Position numbers and translations under genes: made by a program
Shown: one piece after another, positions 1 through 12,300 of the stretch
How positions within the stretch are numbered: position 1 is the stretch's first letter
Layout: every line of letters starts with the position of its first letter
Assembly: GCA_964030475.1 (NCBI GenBank)
Contig: CAXIPT010000002.1
Span: forward strand, 17,030,760 to 17,094,759
Direction: 5' to 3'
Length of the DNA: 64,000 nucleotides
Source: Tethya wilhelma
Taxonomy: Eukaryota; Porifera; Demospongiae; Tethyida; Tethyidae
Notes under the pieces: generated by a model
Told to the model about the DNA's origin: nothing
Database searches by the model: none
The model's input: the letters and a program-made list of their open reading frames with translations, nothing else

Positions 1-1921
1 TTTGAATAGGGATGACATTACAAGCGGTTCTTTTGAAGGAATGTTTGGAGATGCAGGCATTCAGTTTACAATTACACGGGAGCTAGAGGGAGAGTACTCA
101 TGTGGTAGGCCTGCTGGTGATGGCATCAATGTGGTGCTTAGTGCCCCAATTCTTATAGTAGGTGCGTTCCACTAATAATGCTAATGACCATCAATTACTG
201 TGCTTATTGGCTAATTCTGTGTGCACAGCATTGCCCACCACTATCTCTGACTTGGAGGTTACTGCAACAACAACATTTTACACAGCCATTGATACAACCG
301 TAACTCTCTTTTGTCCTGTGAAACCTGGGAGGTCTAGAACTAATTACTATGTTCAATGGGTAAAATTTGGTGATGGTGATATTGTCACGGTTGCGAGAGT
401 GGATCCACTTAATGGTCACAGAGTGAGCCTGAATGAAATGAAGTATAATATTGATGCAAACTTTTCGTTGGTGATTTTCCACGTGGATGGCACAGATAAT
501 GGTACCCAGTATTCATGCAGACTTGGAGTCCAAGACAACAATCAGCAATACCCATATGAACAAGTAGCTAGTTTGATTCTAACATTGATTGTGGATGGTG
601 AGTAAACATTGTTGTGTGTATAATATTTCGTGGTTTGTGCAATTGTAATAATGAATTTCTGCACAATAACAGATGCCCCTACAATTGTTGATGGTCCCAA
701 ACCAAAAACAGTTTCAAAATTACAAGAAGAACCTGCTGTATTCAACTGCACTGCCGCAGGAATAACTCCACCACCCATAACGTGGTTCCACAATGGAGAC
801 CCAATCAACAATGACAACAAATACAGTGTCCTCCCCTCTCCTCCAACCAACACTCCAGATGGTCTGACCAGAGTTACTAGCACCTTGAAAATAACGAGCT
901 TCGAGAACACAGACAGCGGTAATGTAACTTGCAAGGTTTCAGACACACAAGAGAGGACAACAACAATTGCAGTGTTAGGTATATATCTCACATATATACA
1001 TTGTTCGTTATACTAGAATAACTGAGCATGGGTCCATGATTGCATGCTATGCTAATTATTTTAATTATTATCGTACAGGATCACCAAACTTGGCTAATGT
1101 TCAAATAACAACTAAAGGTGACATCATTTTTGTGCTCAATTTCCCTAAAGTAATTCCAACACTGATGAAACTAAAAGTTGTTTACATTGACACAAGCACC
1201 AACACACAAAGCCAAAGCTCAGGGAGCAGAGACGAAACATATGCAAATACAAGTGTAATTAGACAAGAGTGGAAGAGCAGTTCTGTGCCACAAGAATTCA
1301 CAGTGACTCTCAACATTGTCGGCATAACTGAAAGCGGAGCACAAGTCATGGGTCCACAGATAAACTTCAATGGAACTAAGTACAGTAAGTGTGTTTGATT
1401 TACATAGCTTTACACAATAACCCATTACATTATTATTTTTCACTACATTATTTATTTCAGACAAAAAGCAGCAGAACGTGTGTGAATACGAACAGTGGGT
1501 CAACAGGGCCACTATAGTGGTAGTGGTATTGATTGTGATTTTCCTGGTGTTGAGTATCGTGGGTATTGTTTTGTTCGCCTACTGTTACCGGAATGTAAAA
1601 ATCAAAAGTACTGCTGCAAGAGAAACACGAAAAATGTGTAAAAATTCTAATTTGACGCCAAAACAGTGTGTAGAGGAATTTAAGAAGTATTATTTAGAAG
1701 TTCTTGAGACAATAAAGAACCCAAGGAAATATCCTCAAGGTGATGGTGATGGTGATGAAGAAGAAAGTAGTATAGTACACGATACAGACCCGCAATTTAC
1801 AGATGCACAATGCAGTGTACATGTTGACCTACTCAAATTCATGATGGAACATGGACTGAGAGATGACAATTTGAGGCAAAATACAGAGCAAGCAATTGCT
1901 GAAGCAAATGTGCATCACTAA
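1..1921 (+). CDS. Ig-like single-pass membrane protein, 3' part (5' end outside window)
   Basis: Five exons can be chained with consistent phases: <1-161, 229-597, 673-978, 1079-1384 and 1461-1921. Each boundary has a GT donor and an AG acceptor. The first ends with an Ig signature (GEYSCGRPAG). The second (GTQYSCRLG) and third (DSGNVTCKV) each look like one Ig-like domain. The fourth resembles a further extracellular beta domain with N-glycosylation sites. The last exon holds one hydrophobic segment of about 24 residues (ATIVVVVLIVIFLVLS...) followed by a basic then acidic cytoplasmic tail of about 115 residues ending IAEANVHH. The tail has no recognisable TIR or kinase domain. A receptor or adhesion role is inference. 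The window cuts the 5' end, so signal peptide and total domain count are unknown. It may be a relative of the Ig/transmembrane exons at 56089-57840. Confidence 0.72.
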
Positions 1922-2795
1922 TTTATGGATAGCAATTGTTCACAAACACATAATTATAGTAGTCACTTAACTGATAGTTAATTAAGTAGCCATACTAATT
2001 TTTCCTCACATAAAATTAAGCTAATTGTAATAAATTGACCATGGTTGTGTTAGATTACAAATACTCTTACAAAGTTTGGGTTATTTCCCACAAAACCTCA
2101 ACACATGAATTACATTAGTAATAAATAAACAACTGCCTGCATACCAGTGGTAAAGCCCAGGCACTGCATGAGTTGTGAAGTCCCTAAACTTTCCTAAAAT
2201 GGCAATGAAACAAGAATGGTCCCTGGAGACAAAAGGTCAACGACAATATTGGTAGACAACAGGCACCTAAGTGTGTGACATCTTTGTCACCTCAATTAAG
2301 GTTCAGTCAGTAAGGAGTCGCAATTCTGTTGCATATCAAATTGGATTAGGTTAGAGGTTTCAATTTAGAAGAACAGGAAAGGGCTAATTTGTACTCTTTC
2401 ACAAAAAGGAAATTAGAAGACAGTTATATATGTCTTCACTGCACCACCCACTAAAAAATTCACTTAGGACCAAAAGGAAAACATAATGATGTACACTTTA
2501 GCTATACACAAATGTCTACATTTCCACCATGAACCACACCCTACCCGGTAGCACCATGTTACAAATAGCACATGTGGCAATCAAATCTCATACTGAAAGA
2601 AAAACGAGCATTGTGTGAAAGATAAACAGAATACATTGCATGGGCATGAAAACAACAAATCACAAGTACATTAGAGATAAGCACATGTACATACTAAGAG
2701 GAGTTATCACTAAACATGATGATGATGATGATGTTTATACTATGACATGTTTTATCAACTACCTAGTAGAATACCAACAAAACAGACCACCACTG
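1922..2795. other. Intergenic region between two 3' ends
   Basis: AT-rich sequence between two convergent genes. AATAAA-like hexamers near 2027 and 2121 could serve the Ig gene. A short (GAT)n run lies near 2718-2733. I see no supported coding sequence: the 73-codon frame at 2640-2861 overlaps the Tudor 3' exon on the other strand and has no protein-like features. Confidence 0.5.
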
Positions 2796-4239
2796 TTAGT
2801 TTACACTGCAGCCAAGACCACACACAATGAGCTCTTGACCAAAATCAACACAGGCATCTGAGGAAAGCTTGACAATATTCATGGAGGACTCCAAACCAAC
2901 GACCTTAGCAGTGATAAAATCACAAGAATTGGCCAACTCTTTGATCTTCTCAAGAGCTCCACTCTCCCATGACCCATCGTCAGACACAGGCTTCACACCA
3001 AATAGGGAGCAGGACACAGCCTGTTGAGGCAAACGGAGGAACTTCTCTTGGGAGATCTTCACGACACTTGTAAGAGGTACATCTTCACTGTTGCCATAGT
3101 CAACAAAGAGCACAGTGGCAGATTTGCTCTCGGGGTCAAAGGACACAACCTCTCCCCTATACCATTGAGAATCTTCCGAGAACTGTGCAAGTACAGGCTC
3201 ACCAATTTCCACTGAAGCTAGAGGAGTGAGCGACACTCCTTCACTGTCAATGTACTCCTTGATCTCATCCATGAGAGCTGCCAGCTGGTCACAGCTCTCA
3301 AAGGGTTGGCACAGGAAGTGAGCAGGACTTGTGCCAGTGCTATAGAGAAGCAGAACCTCTTGGTCAATGGAGTATTGAAGGGTAGCAAATGCACCTACAA
3401 TAATATACACAAAACAATGGCAGATCAGGAATGGAAAACAAAAGGCAAACTAAAATAACAAGCACTGCATGTTTAGAATAATAGCAATATGAATTGAAGA
3501 ATAGCAGATACACCTGTACACAAAACAAGGGCAGATCAGGAATTGAACAAATTTAAGTACACAAAAATCTTTAAGTACTGCATTTTTGAATTATAGCACT
3601 CTCATGAGGTGAATTGAAGGGTAGCAAACGCAATTAATGGGAACAATAGGACCAGGTGTTTGAAATTAAAATCACGTCAATTAGAGCCACTAATAGAATT
3701 ACGCCCACCATATGTACCAAATGTGGTAGACTACCTACACAGTGAAATTAAGCATACAGTTTCAGAGATTTCACTAGAGAACAAACACTCTTCTAGCCAT
3801 TAAGTCTAACTTGGTTACATGTATATGTTCTCTTGGTCTAACCAGTACACCATTAACACTTTGAGGTTAGCCACACACTGTGCTCACAGTTTCAGAAATA
3901 ATATCCCCATCTTAACTGGAAGACACTAGAGCCATAAGTCTAACCTGAGTGCATCTATATGGGTACACCTGAGGTCATCAACCCTGTACATACTATCTTA
4001 GACTTTTAGCATTAAAATCCTACAACAACAGTTTTTGTAGCTATGCTAATCATCTTGTACCCACACCAGGAAGGAGGAGGAAATAAGCATGTCATGTGCA
4101 CACATGTACACACATTTCTAAGACAATTACAGAATCATGCACACTAGTGCACAAATATGTACCTCACAGTCCAGTCTCTAAGTGTTCAGCAGACGAACAC
4201 ACACATACTGTACACATGCATGCAAGCACACACGCACGC

Positions 4240-4300
<61 letters not shown>

Positions 4301-7300
4301 GCTAATCTGATAGCAACACTCCACTTTCATAAGGGAACAATGCACATCAAAAATGGTTACAACTGAAGTATTATCTTACTTCTTTTAGTGGCTCCAGAGG
4401 TTTCTGTGATAAGATCACTCCCAGGGCCATTTATCAGCAGCTCACTCTCTAGTACAGTAGATGGTGGGCACTTTCCTTTTTCCAAAACAGTTTCACTATC
4501 CTGCTCAAATCCAGAGCCTACTACTGGCTCAATCTTTGTGCCTTCTTCTTCACAAGGTGTGTTACTACTGAGGGTAGTTCCAATGGGTTCAAAAGGTGGG
4601 ATCTGTTCTCCATCAGAATGGTCTCCATCTTCTAACTTGACTGATTCTTTCTCTTCTGTTTGCGACTCTGAGAGTTGAGTGGTATTTAAAATACCATCAG
4701 TACTTCCTTGTAGAGGTTCCCCTGTGAAAATACCCTCATTACTTTGAGAATTTAGTTCCAATATTGGAGATTCACCAACTATAGCAGCACAAACAACAGG
4801 AAGAGTACCTTCTGAGTTGACTCCCTCAGCAACTACTGGCAGCTGTTCCCTGGTTGGCTGCTCTTGATCTCCATTTTGAGTGGGCTCAGGTGGGGCAGCA
4901 GCAATGGTGCCTAATGACACAGAATCATCTCCAGTCGATATTTCATAGACACACTCAGTTGGCGGTGGTGTGCTCTTGGAAATCTCTCTTTCAGCATCTT
5001 TCAGAGCTTCAGAGGCAGCTAGAGGGTCATCTCCTAATCCACTATTATCCCTCAGAGTGTCAAGAGAGAGAGTTTTAGGTTCACGTAGCTTTGCAACCAA
5101 CATATCTCTCACATCCTTTTCTTCATCTGGTGAAGTAGAAAGGAGCACTTTCACAGAGTACTTGTCATCAGAAGTGAGCTCCAATATTTCCAAATAAAGC
5201 CCACCACTATCTGATTGTGCTGCAGTGACCTCTGAGAATTGTCTGATACTGGCAGTGGGCCACACCAGCTCCCACTCATCACCCTCTCTCACGTCCAGGC
5301 TGGGGTTGAGGTCGCACTCGGTGAGCGTCTGCAAACAGCACTTCACAGCCAGCAGTGGAAGAGCCTTGGCAAAGCACCCCTCTAGATATTTCACCCTCTT
5401 GAGTGGAAGGACTTCGTTGTGTCCCAAATCAACGTAGGACACCTTGACTGTGTCTGGTTCTCTGCCCATGGCAATCACTTCGGCTCTATACCACACATCA
5501 TCTGCAGTGCTGCAGGCACACACTGGCATTGAGATGTGAGGCTCAGTCACAGTGGACTCATTGGTGATCGGTTGGTAGTTTCGGCTGGCAATGTTCTCTT
5601 GGAGCTCTTGAAATTCTTTAGATTGGTCCAACAGTTGACACATAAACTCGTCCAGAGTGGCAACAAAAGTCACGTCAACTTGATGACGAGACTTGGGAGA
5701 GAGGCTCTGCTGAGCTGGGAAGGAAGTGGTGTAGTCCTTCTCACTGCTGACATCACTCTTTTTGCTAGAAACAGACTCTTGTGATGTCGTTGCTACGACA
5801 ACTTCAACCACACCCAGCGTAACAGTCTGATCAGGAGTGGTCTCTTCTTGAAGAGGAACAGTTTGGTCACCACTCTCTGTCGGTAATGGTTCTTCAGCAT
5901 CAACAAATGCTTCCAAATCATCTCTAGCTGTCTGGTCATCGGTCGTAGTGGGAACGACTTCTGGTGAGACATCGGTGCTGGGCACAAGAGGAGAGGCTAG
6001 CTTGCTCTCGATCAAGACACTGCCGATGTTCACCCCACTGGCTGTTGTGAGAATGACCCCCAGGTGGCCAGCAGTATCGATGGAGACTATCTCGATGGTA
6101 CAGCTCTCTTCGCCGATTAGTTCAAGCATCTTCTCAGCAGCTTGTTCGTTGAACTCGTCACCTTGGGAAGGCATCTCTATTCCGTTCAAGAAACACTCCA
6201 CAGCTTGTGGTGGGTACGATAGAAGACTAGGATCAATAACTCTCAAACTGTCGAGTGGTATAAAGCCTCAAATCTCAGCAACCATAGCATTTTGAAAAGC
6301 AAAAAATATATTTCTACAAGATCATTCAGATTTATGAATGTAAGTGTCGTCAATTTTGTCGCTAGAGCTGTCTTTCTTGAGATTTCGATTGAACAGACAG
6401 ACGGACAAAACGACTACCATAACCCTCTGCACGTGCTACGCACGCGCCGAGGCTTAATTAAGCATACAGTTCAGAGATTTGCTGGAGAACACTCTTCTAG
6501 CCATTAAACGAGAATGTTGATTATAATATGGTGCGCACGCGCGTACGTGCGTAATCGCGTTCTTTTCTGAGCACTTCCGTTGTGCAGAGTATAAAAGGAT
6601 TCATCCCACCCCGCGACCTTTGACCTAAAGCGCCAAGATTCAAATTCAAAAAGTAGCCATGCACAACTGTACCTTTCTTCCCGCTCTTTAGAGCAAGCGC
6701 TGAAGCGTTTCTAGCGACTTATACCCCTCCACAAACACGTGGCAACATATGCTAACTTTGCAACACGCAAACCAAGCTGGTTTTTTCTGAATTCTGTGGT
6801 CATCATGGCTTCCACCACATTGGATAGCAGTGACAGCTGTACTGATGTAGAGGTAAAGCTACATTACAAAATGAACATTATAAGTTATAAGTTCACAAAA
6901 AATATCACAGATGCATGTAGTAGTTCTGGTGGTGGAAGGGGAGCCAGTAATGGTGGTGGCAGGGGTATCTACGGATATAGTGATAGCATCCCTCCAACTC
7001 TTGGTGGTGATCATAAATGTGTACATTGTTTGTGCACACCATGTGTAACGACAGAATCTCGATCTCCAAGTTTCCTTGTGGGAGGTGCAGCTGCTAATGT
7101 TTGGAATAAGCCCAAGCGATACCCGCTGTCACTGATAGAAAGTTTTGGAAGCTCTTCAATGAGATAGGCATGTGGAGACATGAATCTGGCAAGGAAGGTG
7201 CTCAGGACATCAGTCAGCGATCCCCGAGACATCTTGCCTAAATGTGTAATAGAGGTAAGTATGCACTACAAGAATTATTAGTAAATGTTGTACACATCCA

Positions 7301-7542
7301 TTTATCTGTACATTACACATGTAGGATGTCCGACGTAGATACCCCAACCAGGATGGAATCCCATACAAAGACTATGATGAATCTACTTTTGATGCTAGCT
7401 ACTAATTACTCTTACATTCTTATGATCCAAGTACTGTCCATCATCATTCATGTTATGTGCTATCGCTGTCATTCTCATATTTGAACTAATGGGTTGTCAT
7501 CATCTGCTGAGCTGTATGTGCATGTGTGTGTGCGTGTGCGTA

Positions 7543-7636
<94 letters not shown>

Positions 7637-7935
7637 GTGAAATCTTTTGTAAAGGTGGTGGCTATTAAAATAGCCTTGGAAATAATGTGGGATTGCTGTT
7701 GAGAGTTGGACATCTGCAGTTACACCTATATGTGTTAAATGTAAAAAAAATAATGTATCTGAACTCTGCAAAAAAATGTAAACATCTATCTTATGAGTCG
7801 TACTTCGTCATCGTCATGATCCTCATAGTCTGAACCATCATCATCCAGATGCACGCCATCAAACCCAAGATCACTGCCATCCTCCTCATCATCCTGATCA
7901 TCATCGCCACGGGTTTCCTCCTCATCATCCAGTGG

Positions 7936-8004
<69 letters not shown>

Positions 8005-9271
8005 ACAAGTGATTGTACATGCATGTCTATAAACTCCAAAGTATAACTTACATGAAGCCTTCCACATTCTTGCTGACATATGCTCTCCATATGTCACTGG
8101 CAAACTGGTAGGTCTTCTTCACCCTCACTTTCATCGGTGTTCTACGGTCAGGTCGCTTCATTGGCAGACTCAAGCTTCCAACGACCAGAGCAAGCACAGG
8201 GCTGAGACAGACCAACACAGAGGTCTTCGAACGTCTTAGCCTCCATCACAAAGAGTCCGGGGCTCTGGTCTCCCTCACACGCTTCAGCCTCGGTGGGAAA
8301 TCCTTTTAAAAATTATCTCTAATTTATAGTGTTTCACAAAATAATATACATCCAAGCAGACCAATACTGACCTGAGTTTCTCAAAAATGAGACATTAGAG
8401 GGGCGCTGGACACTTGATTCACTAATGATGCTTTGTTTGTCAGCAAGGTCAAACAAAGCCATCATAAGCTCGTAATTATTGAGTGTCTGCGAGCCAGTTG
8501 GAGTCAGCAGGTCTCTAGCAGCACTCAGCCTTCCACAAAAAGCATTCTTCTCAGCTTCACTCGAGAAATTTACGTCAATATGGAAGCGAACTCGTTTCTT
8601 TCTAGAAGTCGCCATTTTGATCGTTCAAAACCGACAAAAAATACGCGCAGAAGGGGTACTCGCGATGTTTGTGCAAGGTTCTGCATATCTGAAACTCAGA
8701 GCGCTAACTACTATGAGTAACAGTGCGCAAAAGAGACTACTGTTTGAATTTGAAATGGCGCAGAGGCGCCATTTTGTTGAATGTCGCGAAAAATTGTGCC
8801 CGGCCACGCCCTTTTATACTCCGCCTCCTCGTTTAAGTCTAACCTGGTTACATGTATATGTTCTCTTGGTCTAACCAGTACATCATTAACACTTTGAGGT
8901 TAGCCACACACTGTGCTCACAGTTCCAGGAATAATATCCCCATCTTAGCTGGAAGACACTAGAGCCATAAGTCTAACCAGAGTGTATCTATATCCTGTAC
9001 ACCTGAGGTCATCAACCCTGTACATACTATCTTAGACTTTTAGCATTAAAATCCTACAACAACAGTTTTTGTAGCTATGCTAATCATCTTGTACCCACAC
9101 CAGGAAGGAGGAGGAAATAAGCATGGCATGTGCACACATGTACACACATTTCTAAGACAATTACAGAATCATGCACACTAGTGCACAAATATGTACCTCA
9201 CAGTCCAGTCTCTAAGTGTTCAACAGACGAACACACACATACTGTACACATGCAAGCACGCACGCACGCAT

Positions 9272-9312
<41 letters not shown>

Positions 9313-12300
9313 GCTAATCTGATAGCAACACTCCACTTTCATGAGGGAACAATGCATATCAAAAATGGTTACAACTAAAGTATTATCTTACTTCTTTTAG
9401 TGGCTCCAGACACTTCTGTGATAAGATCACTCCCAGGGCCATTTATCAGCAGCTCACTCTCTAGTACAGTAGATGGTGGGCACTTTCCTTTTTCCAAAAC
9501 AGTTTCACTATCCTGCCCATATCCAGAGCCTACTACTGGCTCAATCTTTGTGCCTTCTTCTTCACAGGGTGTGTTACTACTGAGGGTAGTTCCAATGGGT
9601 TCAGAAGGGGGGATCTGTTCTCCATCAGAATGGTCTCCATCTTCTAACTTGGCTGATTCTTTATCTTCTGTTTGCGACTCTGAGAGTTGAGTGGTATTTA
9701 AAATACCATCAGTACTTCCTTGTAGAGGATCCCCTGTGAAAATACCCTCATTACTTTGAGAATTTAGTTCCAATATTGGAGATTCACCGACTATAGCAGC
9801 ACAAACAACAGGAAGAGTACCTTCTGAGTTGACTCCCTCAGCAACTACTGGCAGCTGTTCCCTGGTTGGCTGCTCTTGATCTCCATTTTGAGTGGGCTCA
9901 GGTGTGGCAGCAGCAATGGTGCCTAATGACACAGAATTATCTCCAGTCGATATTTCATAGACATACTCAGTTGGCGGTGGTGTGCTCTTGGAAATCTCTC
10001 TTTCAGCATCTTTCAAAGCTTCAGAGGCAGCTAGAGGGTCATCTCCTAATCCACTATTATCCCTCAGAGTGTCAAGAGAGAGAGTTTTAGGTTCACGTAG
10101 CTTTGCAACCAACATATCTCTTATCACTCCCAGGGCCATTTATCAGCAGCTCACTCTCTAGTACAGTAGATGGTGGGCACTTTCCTTTTTCCAAAACAGT
10201 TTCACTATCCTGCTCAAATCCAGAGCCTACTACTGGCTCAATCTTTGTGCCTTCTTCTTCACAAGGTGTGTTACTACTGAGGGTAGTTCCAATGGGTTCA
10301 AAAGGTGGGATCTGTTCTCCATCAGAATGGTCTCCATCTTCTAACTTGACTGATTCTTTCTCTTCTGTTTGCGACTCTGAGAGTTGAGTGGTATTTAAAA
10401 TACCATCAGTACTTCCTTGTAGAGGTTCCCCTGTGAAAATACCCTCATTACTTTGAGAATTTAGTTCCAATATTGGAGATTCACCAACTATAGCAGCACA
10501 AACAACAGGAAGAGTACCTTCTGAGTTGACTCCCTCAGCAACTACTGGCAGCTGTTCCCTGGTTGGCTGCTCTTGATCTCCATTTTGAGTGGGCTCAGGT
10601 GGGGCAGCAGCAATGGTGCCTAATGACACAGAATCATCTCCAGTCGATATTTCATAGACACACTCAGTTGGCGGTGGTGTGCTCTTGGAAATCTCTCTTT
10701 CAGCATCTTTCAGAGCTTCAGAGGCAGCTAGAGGGTCATCTCCTAATCCACTATTATCCCTCAGAGTGTCAAGAGAGAGAGTTTTAGGTTCACGTAGCTT
10801 TGCAACCAACATATCTCTCACATCCTTTTCTTCATCTGGTGAAGTAGAAAGGAGCACTTTCACAGAGTACTTGTCATCAGAAATGAGCTCCAATATTTCC
10901 AAATAAAGCCCACCACTATCTGATTGTGCTGCAGTGACCTCTGAGAATTGTCTGATACTGGCAGTGGGCCACACCAGCTCCCACTCATCACCCTCTCTCA
11001 CGTCCAGGCTGGGGTTGAGGTCGCACTCGGTGAGCGTCTGCAAACAGCACTTCACAGCCAGCAGTGGAAGAGCCTTGGCAAAGCACCCCTCTAGATATTT
11101 CACCCTCTTGAGTGGAAGGACTTCGTTGTGTCCCAAATCAACGTAGGACACCTTGACTGTGTCTGGTTCTCTGCCCATGGCAATCACTTCGGCTCTATAC
11201 CACACATCATCTGCAGTGCTGCAGGCACACACTGGCATTGAGATGTGAGGCTCAGTCACAGTGGACTCATTGGTGATCGGTTGGTAGTTTCGGCTGGCAA
11301 TGTTCTCTTGGAGCTCTTGAAATTCTTTAGATTGGTCCAACAGTTGACACATAAACTCGTCCAGAGTGGCAACAAAAGTCACGTCAACTTGATGACGAGA
11401 CTTGGGAGAGAGGCTCTGCTGAGCTGGGAAGGAAGTGGTGTAGTCCTTCTCACTGCTGACATCACTCTTTTTGCTAGAAACAGACTCTTGTGATGTCGTT
11501 GCTACGACAACTTCAACCACACCCAGCGTAACAGTCTGATCAGGAGTGGTCTCTTCTTGAAGAGGAACAGTTTGGTCACCACTCTCTGTCGGTAATGGTT
11601 CTTCAGCATCAACAAATGCTTCCAAATCATCTCTAGCTGTCTGGTCATCGGTCGTAGTGGGAACGACTTCTGGTGAGACATCGGTGCTGGGCACAAGAGG
11701 AGAGGCTAGCTTGCTCTCGATCAAGACACTGCCGATGTTCACCCCACTGGCTGTTGTGAGAATGACCCCCAGGTGGCCAGCAGTATCGATGGAGACTATC
11801 TCGATGGTACAGCTCTCTTCGCCGATTAGTTCAAGCATCTTCTCAGCAGCTTGTTCGTTGAACTCGTCACCTTGGGAAGGCATCTCTATTCCGTTCAAGA
11901 AACACTCCACAGCTTGTGGTGGGTACGATAGAAGACTAGGATCAATAACTCTCAAACTGTCGAGTGGTAGCTGCTCAGAGTTTCCAAAATCGATGTAGAG
12001 GAGTTCGAAATCTTCTTCATTCACGGCAAGAACCTTGGCTCTGTACCACTGCCCATCCTCAGTGAACTGACCAACGACCAAGTCACCTTCCGTGGGGGGA
12101 ACTGTCATGGCGTGCTTCCCTTCATCTGGGCCATTGTCCTCTTGAGGAGTGTAGAGCTGAGCTAGATGAGTTGTGATGGAATCAAGTGCCTCAGTATCAC
12201 TGGCGAGCTGGCACAGAAAGGAGTGGGGACTAAAACAAGAGATCACAAAAGCTTCATGGGTAGTTCCAACAGTGAATTCTCTGTCAGGAAGAGTCACAGT

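Larger units (their letters stand above)
6508..8832. mobile_element. TTAA-flanked DNA transposon (2325 bp) in the Tudor intron, copy B
   Basis: The element is bounded by TTAA at 6504-6507 and TTAA at 8833-8836. The homologous intron of copy A has a single uninterrupted TTAA at 3800-3803 with the same flanks (CTAGCCA before, GTCTAAC after), so this is a filled site beside its empty site. The outermost ends form a short inverted repeat (ACGAG/CTCGT). Further in, both ends carry an inward-facing AGTATAAAAGG box and a related block (TTCAAATTCAAA.AGTAG), a longer imperfect inverted repeat. TTAA target duplication is typical of the piggyBac and Kolobok superfamilies. The termini are not the usual piggyBac CCC start, so superfamily is unresolved. 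Two inward-facing gene remnants lie inside. Confidence 0.8.

Noticed and set aside
7475..8090. Several long frames of Ser/Leu, His/Thr or Cys/Val repeats
   Set aside because: They are translations of dinucleotide microsatellites in all frames, not proteins.
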